From Rapana venosa (lineage: Eukaryota > Mollusca > Gastropoda > Neogastropoda > Muricidae): DNA of 64,000 nucleotides. Location: the NCBI GenBank assembly GCA_028751875.1, contig CM054154.1, positions 55,502,026-55,566,025 on the forward strand, given 5' to 3'. Both the position numbers and the translations under genes were made by a program. The notes beneath the pieces are model-generated. The model was not told where the DNA came from and ran no database searches. It saw nothing but the letters and a program-made list of their open reading frames with translations. This document shows, one piece after another, positions 21,081-33,977 of this stretch; within the stretch, counting starts at the first letter, position 1, and each line of letters opens with the position of its first letter.

Positions 21081-22464
21081 AAGATCTCAGTCCTTGAAAG
21101 AGTAGTTCTGAAACAGCTCAACAACCACCTTCTCTCCAACAGTCTTCTTCCTGCGTTTCAGTCTGCCTATCGTGCCAACCACAGCACTGAAACCACCCTA
21201 GTTCACACCTTAAACATGCTTCTACTTGCTTCTGACTCGGGGAAAATCTCCCTCCTCACTCTACTCGACTTATCTGCAGCCTTCGACACTATTGACCACT
21301 CTATCCCTTCTCGCCCGTCTTCAAGAAACATTTGGTGTTTACTGGTACAGCCCTCACCTGGTTAGATCATACCTGAATGACCGATTCCAGACAGTCACAG
21401 TAAACAAGATTCAGTCAGTACCTGCCAGACTGGAATGTGGAGTCCCGCAGGGATCAGTTCTGGGCCCTGTTCTTTTCACTCTCTACACCGCTCCACTGTC
21501 ACATATAATTAACCGTCATCAGATCAACCATCACTTTTATGCAGATGACTCTCAGATTCTAAGCAGTGACACTCCTGAAAATCTGCCTTCCCTCTTGATG
21601 AATATGACCTACTGCTTTCAAGATATCCAAAACTGGATGATAGAGAACAAGTTACAACTAAACGCTGATAAAAACTGAAGCCATGCTTGTAGGGACCAAA
21701 AACAAACTCTTTTCCATTACAACAGCTTCAATAGAATTCGGCAATGCATCAGTCCCTCTATCCACTGCTGTAAAGTATCTAGGGGTGATTATTGACAACA
21801 CACTCTCTATGCAAAAACTCATCACCCAGACCTGCCAGTCCTGCTTCTATCAATTACGACGTATTAGTGCAAAAAGTACCTGTCCACAGAGGCAACATCA
21901 AAACTCGTGGCATCTCTCATTCTTTCACGTCTGGACTATGGCAATTCTCTTTTGGCTGGTCTGCCAGCATCATCTATCCACTCCCTTCAACATATTCAAA
22001 ACTCTGCAGCTCGACTAGTCCTCAGAAAGAAAAAAGCTGAGCACATTACCCCTCTCTTGCGATCTCTCCACTGGCTGCCTGTGCCACAAAGAATAAACTA
22101 TAAGATCAGTACTCTCTGTTACAAATGTCTCTACAAAACAGCACCTTCCTACCTCTGTGAATGTCTCCACCTCTACACCCCTTCTCGTTCCCTTCGCTCT
22201 GCTGCAGATTCCTTGTGCTAACAAACACCTAGATTCAACCAGTCCACTGTTGGCCATCGCTCTTTCTCTGTTTCTGGTCCATCGATTTGGAATGGCCTCC
22301 CTATCTGTCTTCGCCAAAGGCCTTCTTGTGACTCTTTTAAATCTGGCCTCAAGACATATTTGTTTCAAACCTAAGAATTTCCTCTCCTGTTTCATTTCAA
22401 AGCTATCCCTGCTTTTCAACAGCCAAAAATTCCATCACCCTGCCAAATGTATAACGTGGTGTGT

Positions 22465-22499
<35 letters not shown>

Positions 22500-22655
22500 A
22501 TTTGACTTGTTAGAACATACTCGCTATTGGTTGCAATGACTGTGTAAGAATGAGTTGAGTGCAAGCGCTTTGATTTGTCTGTGCAAGATTCAGCGCTATA
22601 TAAATTCCATTTATTATTATTATTATTATTTTTATTATTATTATTATTATTTTTA
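21081..22655 (+). mobile_element. L2-type LINE 3' half, plus strand
   Basis: Coding landmarks: A-Y-R-A-N-H-S-T-E-T, L-L-D-L-S-A-A-F-D-T-I-D-H-S, G-V-P-Q-G-S-V-L-G-P, intact catalytic YADD at 21538-21549, K-Y-L-G-V-I-I-D-N-T and [12 protein letters not shown]. These are typical of the CR1/L2 superfamily. Frameshifts near 21310, 21670, 21870 and 22210 inactivate it. The 3' UTR carries a TG tract (about 22455-22498) and the words GCGCTATATAAATTCCAT before an ATT tail. The endonuclease is missing (5' truncation). Confidence 0.92.
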
Positions 22656-25197
22656 TTTTTAAAATTATTTTTCCAGCCACAGTTTAAAGCAGAAGAACCA
22701 CCCCAAACCTCCAGGCCCGCCAGTGTTAAAATAAACCATCCCCCACAGCCCAAGTGTACCCATTTCCTACAAGAAGGGTTTGCACAGCTGGTATTCTTTT
22801 TTTGGCAGCCCCCCGTCCCATGAAAATTTGGCATTAAATCCTTTAGGGGAAAAAAAGGGGGAAATGCTGTGGGGTAGTCCATGAAACCCGGGAAAAATTT
22901 TGCTGGGGGAATTTTTTTGTAAAAACTTTTTTCTTCAAATATTTTTGAAATTAAAAACACTTTATTTTAATTTTTGTCACGAAATTTTTACAGTAAATTC
23001 CCCAAATATAAAAAAATTGAAAATTGCAAATTTTTTTTTCAGATGAACTTGTTCTCTAAGGAAATTGATATATGCTAGGGTACTGAAACCCAAAGGGCCT
23101 CTACCTTTAAACTGGGTACAAAAAGAGATTTGGGAGTTCGTATTCTTTCTTCCCAAAAGAAAAAGGACAAAATATAAAATGGCTTTTAAAACAAGTTTTA
23201 TTGATTTTAAAAATATTAATTTTTAAATGGTGGTTCAAAAATTAAAATTTTTCCAAATAAAAACTACCCAAGTTAAACCCCAGTTTTATTTTGTAGCGTT
23301 TCATGCTCCCCTGCTCACATCCCCAAAAACAAAACAATTTTTAAGTAAAAAAAATAAAAGTGGTTGCTTTTCAATGAAAAAAAATTCAACCAACACACAA
23401 ATCAATCATAACACACAGTGCAATAACTAAATCATTGATAGCTTCTTCAGCCATTCTCACAAGCTTCCCTTTGGCAACATGAACAAAAATGTTGTCAATT
23501 AGGGGCTGGACATAGGCACTTCACTCCCAGAGTGTTACTGGTTCCCTTTAATGTTATATGTATGTCAATCTCATGCACAACTTACCCATCCATGGGTAGC
23601 AAGACATTTAACCCCGAGTTGTCTTGTACAGCTAAATAACTTGGCAACTTCCAATTAAAAACACTTGTACTTGTTATTACTACACCCTGCCTGCCACAAC
23701 CCTTCCAAACATCTTTGCTTGTTGTTCCAAATAGAGGAGTAAAATCATACAAAATGTTTCTCCTTGGGAAATCCACTTGTCCCTCACTAGAACACATGTC
23801 TTCTTAATCCATTCTTCACACACAAAATAAAACAACATACATATCAAAATGATTTGTAAGGAAAAGCTCCAATAAATCACTATTTACTCATAAGACAAAT
23901 CAACACCAAAAGTCACAAAACTAACATTATCAATTAGTACAATCAGCCATGACCACATGCATAGCAATGGGAGCTACCATGTTTGTTAATCTCTGACCTT
24001 CATATCAGATACATTTACAACTCTTCACATTACTAGCCACAAAACCAAACATACAGTGTGTAAATCATTTTCTAACAATTAAAAAGGCTTGGTTGACATA
24101 AACACCATAAAATTCATGGCAAGGAAACTGCTTGAAACATCAACGTATTTCTAATCATGATATTTTATTTTGACATAGATAACTTTAAAAACACTTCAAA
24201 ACCACATTCTTCCCAAATGCTGATATTTCTCCCTAGAACATTATAATAGCACATATCAAAACATCACCCACAAAAACCAAAGCACAATTAAAAAAAATTT
24301 ACACTTACCAAAAGAAAAGAACACAATAGAAAACCCCAATAGGTTGGGTGAGTTGTAGAAACCACTTCTGTGCAACCAAAATGTTCCTTGCTCCCTCAGG
24401 ATCAGCTGGGAACTGCCCGGTGTCTCAAGTTGACAGGAAGTCTCACAGAAAAAATGTTGAGATTCCTACTTCTCCCTTTACAATTAAAATTTTCTAAACA
24501 TTATTTTTTTAAAAATACAACCTAAAAGACTTTTCAAACTAACCAAAATACCAGCCAAAAAAACACTAATGTTCCATTTTTGGGGTGGGTGGGTCACTTA
24601 GAACACATTAAAGATTTGTGGTACTATTTTCTTTTGGGTTACACTTCATGAAGTGTGTGCTTTGGTCACAGGTGTCCCTTATTTGTTGGTAACCCCCTAA
24701 CATTTCCTCCCTTTCCTGGACACATTTTTATGGTGGGTTACAGTGCAGAGCTACATTTCAATAACTGCTATAGATCATTCTGAGGTGCCAGGTATGCTGA
24801 AGATTGGCTCAAACTTTTCTCGATCATTGTTGCTATGGGTAAACAGTCATAGAGAGGTTTTCATTAAAAAGAAAGAAGCAGCTTACAAACAGCATTTTCA
24901 ATGATTATGATGCTCTAAAATACTTACAGCAATGATGCTGGCCTCAAAACTAAGCTGCACTTGCATCCCACAATAATTAAAAAAACACACTTTTCCTCCT
25001 GTTTTTCCATATGACTCTTACATTCATACCACACGTACTAAGGCATCCACAGAAACCATTTTTTTTTGGTGAAAGACTAGCTTCTGACTCAAAACTCATG
25101 TGATTTTGAACAAATTTGGTAGGTTTGAATTTTTAAAATTTGTCAGCAAACACTGTACCCCCTCAGTCCTTTGTCGTCTGCTAGCTTCCTTACCTCA

Positions 25198-25199
<2 letters not shown>
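22656..25199. other. Unassigned AT-rich DNA between tail-to-tail LINEs
   Basis: The first part (22660 to about 23300) has long runs of single bases and looks like the low-quality, base-smeared sequence seen later in the window. The rest is AT-rich with no frame I recognise. A 71-codon minus frame at 23582-23797 shows no family similarity. It separates the plus L2-type copy from the minus one. Confidence 0.5.
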
Positions 25200-25232
<33 letters not shown>

Positions 25233-28200
25233 GGAACTTATATAGCACTATATCTTGCAAAGACAAATCAAAGCCCATGCATTCAACCTAATCTTACACA
25301 GTCATGCAATCAATGATAAATAATCAAAAGTTTAAACAAACAGATATTTACAAACATGGTGCGATGCAGACAAAATCTATGAAATAAAATTTCGATAGTC
25401 AAATGTTTTTCAAAAGCACACACACACACTCGCACAGGCCCTATACTTTAGCAGGGTGATAGGACATGGGTTAGATATGAAACAGGAGGGGGAAATCTTA
25501 GGTTTGAAATAAATATGTCTTGAGGCTGGATTTAAAAATGTCATAACTAGGTTTCTGGCGAAGAGAGAGAGGGAGCTCATTCCAGGTCGATGGACCCGAA
25601 ATAGAGAATGAGCGGCGGCCAACAGTGGCTTGGTTGAATCTAGGTATTGGTAGGCACAAGGTATCTGCAGTAGAGCGGAGGGAACATGAAGGAGTGTGCA
25701 GTTTAAGACATTCACATAGATAGGAGGGTGCAGTTTTGTGGAGACATTTGTAACAGAGGGTACTGATCTTATAATTTACTCTCTGTGGCACAGGCAGCCA
25801 GTGGATAGATCGCAAGAGAGGGGTAATGTGCTCAGATTTTTTCTTTCCGAGAACTAGTCGAGCTGCGGAGTTTTGTATACGTTGAAGGGAGTGGATAGAT
25901 GATGCTGGCAGACCAGACAAAAGAGAATTGCAATAGTGCAGACGTGAAAGAATGAGAGAAGTGACAAGTTTGGCTGTTGCATCAGTGGACAGGTACTTTC
26001 GAATTGCACTAATACACTGTAATTGATAGTAGCACGACTGACAGGTCTGGGTGATGAATTTTTTTCATAGAAAGTGTGTTGTCCATAACGACACCTAGAT
26101 ACTTCACAGAAGTGGATAGAGGGACTGATGTATTGCCGAGTTCTATTGAAGCTGTTGTAATGGAAGAGAGTTTGTGTTTGGTCCCTACGTAGCATGGCTT
26201 CGGTTTTATCTGCATTTAGCTGTAATTTGTTCTGTGGTCCATCCAGTTATGAATATCTTCAAAGCAGCCGGCCAATTTGTCAGGAGAGAAGGCAGAATTT
26301 TCAGGAGTACCTGCTTTGAATCTGAGAGTCATCTGCCTAATAATGATGGTTTGATTAATGACGGCTTATTTTATGTGACAGTGGGCAGTGTAAGAAGAAA
26401 GAACAGGGCCGAGAACGATCCCCGTGGGACTCCGCATTTCCAGTTTGGCAGGTAATTGATTGAATCTTGTTACTTGCAACGGTCTGGAATCGGTCAGTAG
26501 GTATGAATTAAACCAGGTGAGGGCTGTGCCTAACACCAACGTGTTTTGAAGACGGGAGAGAAGAATTGAGTGGTCTATAGTATCGAAGGCTGCTGATAAG
26601 TCGAGTAGAGTGAGAAGGGAGATTTTCCCTGAGTCAGAAGCGAGTGAGATTTTCCCTGAGTCAGAAGCGAGTAGAAGCCTGTTTAAAGTGTGAACTAGGG
26701 TGGTTTCAGTGCTGTAGTTGATGCGAAAGGCATACTGAAACTCAGGAAGAAGATTGTTGGAGAGAAGGTGGTTGTTGAGCTGTTTGAGAACTACTTTTTC
26801 AAGGACTTAAGAAATAAAAAGTAGATTGGAAAACAGGTCTAAATTCTTCAGAATGTTTAGGGTCTAGTCATTCTTTTTTGATAGAGTGTGACTATACAGT
26901 TTTTGAGAGCTGATGGAAAATTTCCTGAAACAAAGATGATTTTACATTTTGGGATAGTGGTATGATTTTGTGGTAGCAACTGTGAAAGAGAAGCAAATAA
27001 GGGATCAAAGAATCACAATGATTTTATAGTCATTTCATTTCAGAATTGTCATAATTTTTCCTTTCTCTCACTTATCGGATGAAAGAAAAGGAGGAAGATT
27101 CCAGAGAATTGGGGATCAAGGAAGTGCAGGCTGGATAGGAGTCTGACCAGTTTGGCGCGAATGTTATAGACTTTTTTCAGAAAAGAATGCAGAAAATATA
27201 GAAGGTAGTTCCGAGTGGTTGTGGATGAAGGCAGAGAGAGGCTTGCCTTCACAGATCCAAGATGAGTAGAAAGTGAGGGAAAAGAGAGATTTCATAGACG
27301 TGATCAAGACCTTGAGAAGAGTAACTTTGTTTTTTTTGAAAGGATAAAGATTTGACTTTGTTTACTTGTTTTCGGAAGAGCTGCTTATTAATTTCCGTTT
27401 TTTGATTTTTCGCCACTGCCGCTCTAGTTTGCTTCGTTTTGCGCTTTGCGACCAGGATGTCATGAGTGTACCATGGTGCACAAGGCCTATCAGCAGGAGA
27501 AAACGGTCCGTGGGAGGTGCATGCTCATCAACAGTTGCTGAGAACATCATTGTAGTGTTTAGAGTGGGTATTATTGTCAAAGGTTTGTGGGTAGGGCGTT
27601 CATCAGCTTGGCAGAAAAAGTGAATCTATGGCCTTCAGTCGCCGAACGTGTGACATACTTTTTCTTTTCTGACAGGCTTGCAATATTAGAGAGAAAAGAA
27701 CTAGCAGAATATCAAAAGAATTCATCAGTGATAGAACAGATGTGATCAGATTCTTTGGAAACATTCAGTAATTACCAGTCTAAAAAGTCCTGATCTGTGT
27801 TTGCTAATTCGTTTACCCCAACCAGCTGAGCGAGAGTGTTCGACAAAGAAAAAGACAGAACGTTTTTGACATAGAAGAAGACCGGGGTATCAAAATGGAA
27901 GTTAAAGTCAACCGAGAATGATGTGCTTTCTCTGGGAGAGAGGCTGTAGTGATCCAGAAGTGACTGAAACCTTGATGGAAAATGAAGATGTCAGATTATT
28001 CTTAGGCTTGGAGGTGGAACGGTAAAGAAAGCAGAAAGTACTAAGTGGCCAGGGGTGTTGAGGTTGAGTTTACAGACTATCGAAAAATTCAAGGTGAAAA
28101 GGAAGGGAGTGACAGAAAGAAAGAGCGATGCTTTCGAGTGTATCTTTTAAACGATGGCAATGCCACCCCACCTCACTGGAGGGTCGGGGAATAGAAAGAG

Positions 28201-29222
28201 TTTTATACAACTAGGTGGTGTCGAGTGTTTATTTTCCGTTTCATGACCGGTGGTTTTAACATATTTATGTAAGACTGTTAGGTCAATATTCTGTTCAGAG
28301 ATGAAATCAGAAATTGAGATCACTTACCTTCTGGGGCAGACGATTGCACGTTGAACAAGCACATGTTGAGGATGTTAGAAGGAGGCAGAGAGGTTGATGA
28401 TAAACTGTGGTGAATTAGGAAAACTGTCAGTGGGGGGGAAGAGGATGAAGGCGATGGTAAAGATGTGGAGAGTGGAAGAGTAGACAAAAGTTTGGATTGA
28501 GAGTCAGGTGTAGAAGCTGGTGAAAGAACTGGGGAAGTTTGGTGGGTTACAGTTTCATACACACCATGATACACATTATCAGAATAGGTTTTATCAAAGT
28601 CATAAACACATGAAGAAGCAGGTGGATCAGAGGGAAGGAAGCAGTGTTGTCCTTGGTTAGGTGGTAGCGGTAGTGACGTCAGAAATGAGGCTGGAGAGGA
28701 TGTAGGGGGCCACAGGTGATGACGTCTGCTGCAGGGGTACCTCTCTAGTTTTGTAGTGGTTGATTCCTAAGGTTGAAATGTGTTGTTTAAGTTCGTATGG
28801 TATATAGTAAAACCTATGTGAGAGCAAAGCTCTCATGTTTTCGGCAGTTAGTGTCATATCGGTGGAAGGAGGAGCACTGGGTAGTTGTGGTGGGGGAGAT
28901 CTGAGTTGTGTTTCACGTGCAATTTTTCACAGGCAGCAGGGTTACAGTAAAAGGGGTCACAAGGACCAGCAATGTCAGCTGAACACAAATAATACAGTCA
29001 TAGTTTGAAACTTCAAGAATTTATCGGAAATGGAAATTATAAATCAAAGTAATTCGAAATGTAAATGATATTAAGAAAAATCAATCTGACCAGTCAATGC
29101 ACGGTGAAATCACAAAAACATAGATATAAAATTTGTTTTGCTGAACGGAGAAAAAAGCACAAAACAACACTCAAACACAGAGAGACACACCCTGCTGCCA
29201 TCCAGCGCAAAGGCCAATCACT
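25200..29222 (-). mobile_element. Near full-length L2-type LINE, minus strand (copy 2)
   Basis: The element runs leftward from its 5' end at about 29222 to the AAT (=ATT) tail at 25200-25230, about 4.0 kb. On the minus strand, in order: 5' UTR; a short ORF (28657-28857); a Pro/Ser-rich stretch (28320-28574) leading to N-V-Q-S; an endonuclease region (27600-28320), degraded; RT; and the C-terminus with [14 protein letters not shown] (25498-25920). The catalytic motif region is corrupted near 26320. A 26-bp direct duplication occurs at about 26620-26670. It matches the plus copy at roughly 85-90% in the RT end. Confidence 0.9.
28657..28857 (-). pseudogene. Short 5' ORF of the L2-type LINE
   Basis: A frame beginning M-T-L-T-A-E-N-M-R-A-L-L and containing K-Q-H-I-S-T-L-G-I. 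The same protein start is found at about 1283 and at 34415 on the minus strand in the other two copies. It lies upstream of the endonuclease region and may be the N-terminus of the main ORF or a separate ORF1. I see no known domain and give no function. Confidence 0.6.
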
Positions 29223-29377
29223 CTTGTTTTTTGAATTGAGGACACAGAGCAATACCAGCAATATGCATGTGCTGGGTCAACGCTGTGGGAATACAGGCAA
29301 ACCTCATTTGATGGTTATTTCCAACTTTCTCGTGACTACCTGGTATTGGTCGTGTCCTCAATCCCAAAAAAAACAAG
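29223..29377. mobile_element. Foldback/MITE-like element with about 36-bp terminal inverted repeats
   Basis: The left end (29223-29258) and the reverse complement of the right end (29340-29377) share CTTGTTTTTT, ATTGAGGACAC and CAATACCAG in the same order with only a few mismatches. The element is about 155 bp and has no ORF, so it is a non-autonomous DNA element or a foldback. It sits exactly at the 5' edge of L2 copy 2; the target-site duplication is not clear (CAC at most). Confidence 0.65.
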
Positions 29378-30185
29378 CACCAGTGCATTTTTTTCAATGC
29401 TTAAAAAATCTTTGAAACTCCATCAAAATTTTCAGACTAATGGGGACTCTTTTAGAAGATACTACATGATGCACAAGTTAATACCTATGCTGTGCAGGCC
29501 TGTATTCAGAGCTGCTTTAAACAAATGGCAACATACTACTTTGGATCACAAATATACAAAGTAAATGTAAAGATACAGATATAGTTTTGGACAGCAATCT
29601 AGCCCTATGTAATAGGCAGCAGAAAGTATATTGCAAAAGTTGACAGAATAAGAGCCAGTTTTTTTTAAAACCTACCCCCCCACCCATCCCCAAGGGGCAA
29701 ATTTTTACCTGTTGGGCATCTTTGGCACACTACCATGGGCACAAATGCACTCCAATCTTGTTTAAATTAAATCAGGTATAACTCCAAACACTTTAGTACC
29801 CAAATATGTTAACAAAAAGTCTACTATTTTACTTCATAATGGAAAAGGAGGCCTTTTTGATACCAACCCTTTTATTTGGATTTCTCTCCCTTCGCGACAG
29901 GCCAACAGACTGGTTCTATAGTGATTCAAGCACTCCTCTTCCACAGCTAATATCTGGCATGAAATAAGGCAATGCAATCCACAGTTCAATGTCTGCAGTG
30001 TCTCAAACCTATTTCATAATTGAGTTTTTATTACTTTTCTTCTAGTATTATCCCTTTTGAAAAATGTGGTAACAATGAAAAATACTGCTCTTTGCAAGTG
30101 TAAGTCTACTCTCTTTGAAAGTAGCTGTAATTTACAGATGTAGGTAATGGTCTTTTCATTTTTAATAAGAAAAGAGGGGGGTGGG
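29378..30185. other. Unassigned DNA
   Basis: No recognisable gene or relation to the neighbouring elements. A G-rich patch at about 30175-30190 forms the edge of the next L2-type copy. Confidence 0.45.
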
Positions 30186-32228
30186 GGGGCTCAGATTTGG
30201 AATAAATATGTCTTGAGGCTAGATTTTAAAGTTTCATAAATAGGCTTTTGGCGAGGAGAGAGAGGGAGGTCATTCCAGATCACTGGACCAGATACAGAAA
30301 GAGCAACGGCCAACAGTGGATTGGTTGAATCTCTGTATCGTAAGCACAAGGTATCTGCGCAGAGCGGAGGGAAGAGAAGGAGTGTACAAGTGAAACATTC
30401 ACAGAGGTAGGCGGGTTGCCTGTTTTGTGGAGGCATTTTGTAACAGAAGGGTACGATCTTAATAGTAACTCAACTCCCCTGTGGCACAGGCAACTAGTGG
30501 AGAGATTGCAGAGAGAGTTATGTCTCAAGATTTTTCTCTTTTCTGAGGAAAAGTCGAGAATGCAGAGTTTTGTAATCGTTGAAGGGAGTGGATTGATGAT
30601 CTGGCAGACCCACCAGAAGAGAATTGCAATAGTCCATACGTGAAAGAATTGAGAACTTGACTAGTTTGGAGTTGCATCAATGGACAGTACTTCGAATTGC
30701 ACTAATACCCCCTAATTGATAAAAGTACATGATGGCAGGTCCTGGGTGATGAATTTTTTGCATGGAGACCATAGTGTGTTGCCATAACAACACCTTGATA
30801 CTTCACACATATATAAATGAATTGACGTATTGCCGAACCTAAATGAAACTGTGGTGATGGGAGAAGTTGTTGTTTGGCCATAACAAGCATGGCTTCCGTT
30901 TTGTCGGGATTTAGCTGTAACTTGTTCTGTCTCATCCAAATTTGATATCTTTGGAAGGCAGTAGCCATATTTGCAAGAGAAAGGCAGAATTTTCAGGTGT
31001 ATACACGCTAAGAATCTGAGAGTTCATCAGACATAGAAATTAGGTTGAAGCTGATGATGGTTTATTATATGTTGAAAGTGAGGCAGTGTATTGAGTGAAA
31101 CAGGACAGGGCCGCGAACTGATCCCTGTGGGACTCCACATTCTAGTTTTGTAGGTTATGATTGAATCTTGTCTATAGAAACTATGTAAATCGGCCCTGTT
31201 AAGGTTTTTTTTTAAAAAAAAAATGAACTGAACAGGTGGAAGCTGTGCCCTGTAATACCAAACGTGTTTTTGAGACGTGACAGAAGAATTGAAAGGTCTG
31301 TAGTGTCAAAGGCTGCAGATAAGTCGAGAAGTGAGAATGGAGATTTTCCCTAAGTCAGAGCATGTAGAAGTGTGTTGTGGACTTGGGTGGTCTCAGTGAT
31401 GTGGTTGGCAGGATAGGCAGACTGGAACGGGAAGAAGACTGTTGGAATGAAGATGGTTGTTGAGTGTTTCAGAACAACTTTTTCAAGGCCTTAAGAGATA
31501 AAATGTAGGTTAGAAACAGGTCTGTAATTCTTCAGAATGTTAGGATTGATCTGCTATTTGAGTAGAGGTGTAACTATTGCAGTTTTGAGAGCAGGTGGGA
31601 AAATTCCTGAAAGAAGAGATGAGTTTACTATTTTTGTGATAGTGGGTATAAGCTGTGGAATGCACCCAGTGAGAAGAGAAGCGGGTACAGGATCTAGATT
31701 GCATGATTTTATTGTCATCTTTCAGAATTGTCTTGATTTCATTCTCACTTGTTGGGTGAAAGAAAAGGAGAGGAATGCCAGTAAATTAGGGAACAAGAGG
31801 CACAGGTTGGAAACAAGTCTGATCCCGTTTGGAGCGAATGTTTTGGACTTTGTCTGAGAAGAATGAAGAAGATATATCAGGAAGTTCAGAGTGGCTGTGG
31901 AAATTCGGCAGAGGCTTGCCGTTGCAGATCCCAGAAGAGTTGAGGTGAGGGAAAAAAGAGAGATTTTATAGATGGAGAGTCAAGAACTTGAGCAGAGTAG
32001 TACTTCGTCTTTGCTGAATGGATTAAGGCTTTGACTTTGTTGATTTGTTTTCGAAAGAGCTGTTATTGATTTCAGTTTTTGTTTTGTTCCATTATCACCT
32101 GAGTTGTCGGCTTTTGCACTTTGTGACAAGGATTTCATGGGTGTACCATGGATGGAAGGGTCTATCAGGCAGAATGAGGTCAGTGGGAGGTGCATGTTCA
32201 GCGAGCAGTTGGCTAAGAACAGTGTTGT
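30186..32228 (-). mobile_element. L2-type LINE copy 3, 3' part, minus strand
   Basis: This follows L2 copy 2 closely from the C-terminus of the RT (30191-30436, minus; W-N-D-L-P-L-S-P-R-Q-K near its end) back through RT to about 32228, with many small deletions and stops. Its 3' UTR and ATT tail are missing: the similarity stops at 30186. At 32228 a later LINE insertion begins; the rest of the copy resumes at 33194. Confidence 0.88.
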
Positions 32229-33193
32229 GTTGTGTGGATGACAACTTTAGTAAGGAAAGGACCAATGCTATAGAGATTATATCAAAAGCTGGTAAAGGAT
32301 CCCGTATTGATTATGATGAAATGAGTAGCAAAAGATAAATTTTCGACATTAAATCTCTTGTGAATTGGGAAAGATAGCTTGACATTCCTATAGACTGGCA
32401 AGGAGTATTAAAACTGACAAATAAAATTAAAGAAATTAAATTGAAATGGTTTGAATAAAGATTTGTTATAGAATATTAGTCATGAACAAAATGTTAAAGA
32501 AAATGAAAGTTACAGATAATGACAACTGCAATTTTCGTGGCAAGAAAAAAAGGACACAATAAACCATTATTTATGGGAATGTCAGTATGTACAGAATTTC
32601 TGGAAAGAACTTGAAGTGACTATAAAACACAGCTGCTATCATTGCGAGAGACTGGACCTTAATGTGGAAATAGTGCTTTTTGGCACTGATGCAATTACAA
32701 AAACTGATGAAGTGTTCGACCTAATAATACTGTTAGCAAAGTCCCATGTTTATGATCGTTGGATTGGTAAAACAAAACCTAATGTTGGTAATTTTCTGAA
32801 TGACCTAAAATATAAATATGAAATGGAAAAGCTGGAGCACTGCAACAAATGCAGTTTACTAATTTTCAGAAAAAATGGTTCCAGTACATAAACTTAGAAG
32901 AAAGTTGAGTATCATTTCAGAATATTAGTAACATTCTGCATGTAATCTATAAATCTTGTCTTGACAACGAAAATGATGATTGATTCTTTTTGTACTTTGT
33001 GTAGCTAGTAGCCTTGTACGCCTGTAAAATGGAAATGATGTAATGTTGTCTGAATGAAAAGTTAATTTGTTTGTATTGAACTGTTTATGTGTGTCAATCA
33101 AACAATTATTTAAAAAGTGTATCAAATGTATTTACCATGATTATGGGCAGTAATAAAATGTTCAAATATTTATTTAAAAAAAAGGAAAAAACC
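32229..33193 (+). mobile_element. L1/Tx1-type LINE 3' fragment with a 9-bp target-site duplication
   Basis: CAGTGTTGT flanks it at 32220-32228 and 33194-33202, and an A-rich tail (33173-33190) precedes the right copy, the signature of target-primed insertion. The uninterrupted L2 copy 2 gives the empty site at about 27545. On the plus strand it encodes a LINE C-terminus: N-H-Y-L-W-E-C near 32562-32583, a Cys/His-rich end of ORF2 typical of L1/Tx1-type elements, then a 91-codon frame at 32616-32891 (V-Y-D-R-W-I-G-K). It is the 3' part of a 5'-truncated copy. Confidence 0.88.
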
Positions 33194-33925
33194 CAGTGTT
33201 GTAGTATTTGGAAGGGTCAGTGTGGTCAGGGATTTGTGATAGGCGTTCAGCAGCTCTAATAGAGAAAGTTTGAATATCTATGGCCTTGAGATTGCCAGGG
33301 TGACACACTTTTTCTGTTTGATAGGCCTTGCAATGTTTAGAGAGGAAAGAATGGCAGAATGATTAGAAAGCAGTTCATTAGTGACAGATACAGATGTGAT
33401 GAGATCTAGTGAAATATCAGTGATGAGCCAGTCTAAATTATGACCTGATCTGTGAGTAGTTTCATTTACCAGCTGGGAGAGAGAGTGGTTAGACAAATAA
33501 AGAGAAAGACGCTTGGCATCAGGAGAAGACTGGTTGTTGATTTGAAGTGAAAGTTAAGTCGCCAAGTATAATGAGCTTCTTGGGAGAGAGGCTGTAGTGA
33601 CTGAAATTCTTGATGAAAAAGGGAAGATGTCAGATTGTTTTTACGGCTATGATGTGGGTGGTAAATGCAACAGAAAGTAATAGAATGGCCGGGTAATGTG
33701 AGGTTGAGTTCACAGACTTCGAAAGGGAGGGAGTGGCAGAAAGAAAGAGCGGTTTTAACCATGTTTCTGTGAGAAAAGTTTAATCTAGGTTTCCTTCCCA
33801 GATCAAATCGGAAAGAAAATCAGCCTTTCCATCTGGGCAGACAGACTATACATTGTGCAGATTTGAAGGAGAAGGAGAGGTTGAAGGAGACGGAGAGGTT
33901 GAAGAAGAAAGTGGTGAGTTAGGAC

Positions 33926-33977
<52 letters not shown>

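Noticed and set aside
23582..23880. Small minus-strand genes in the spacer
   Set aside because: Short frames in AT-rich text without motif, context or a second copy.
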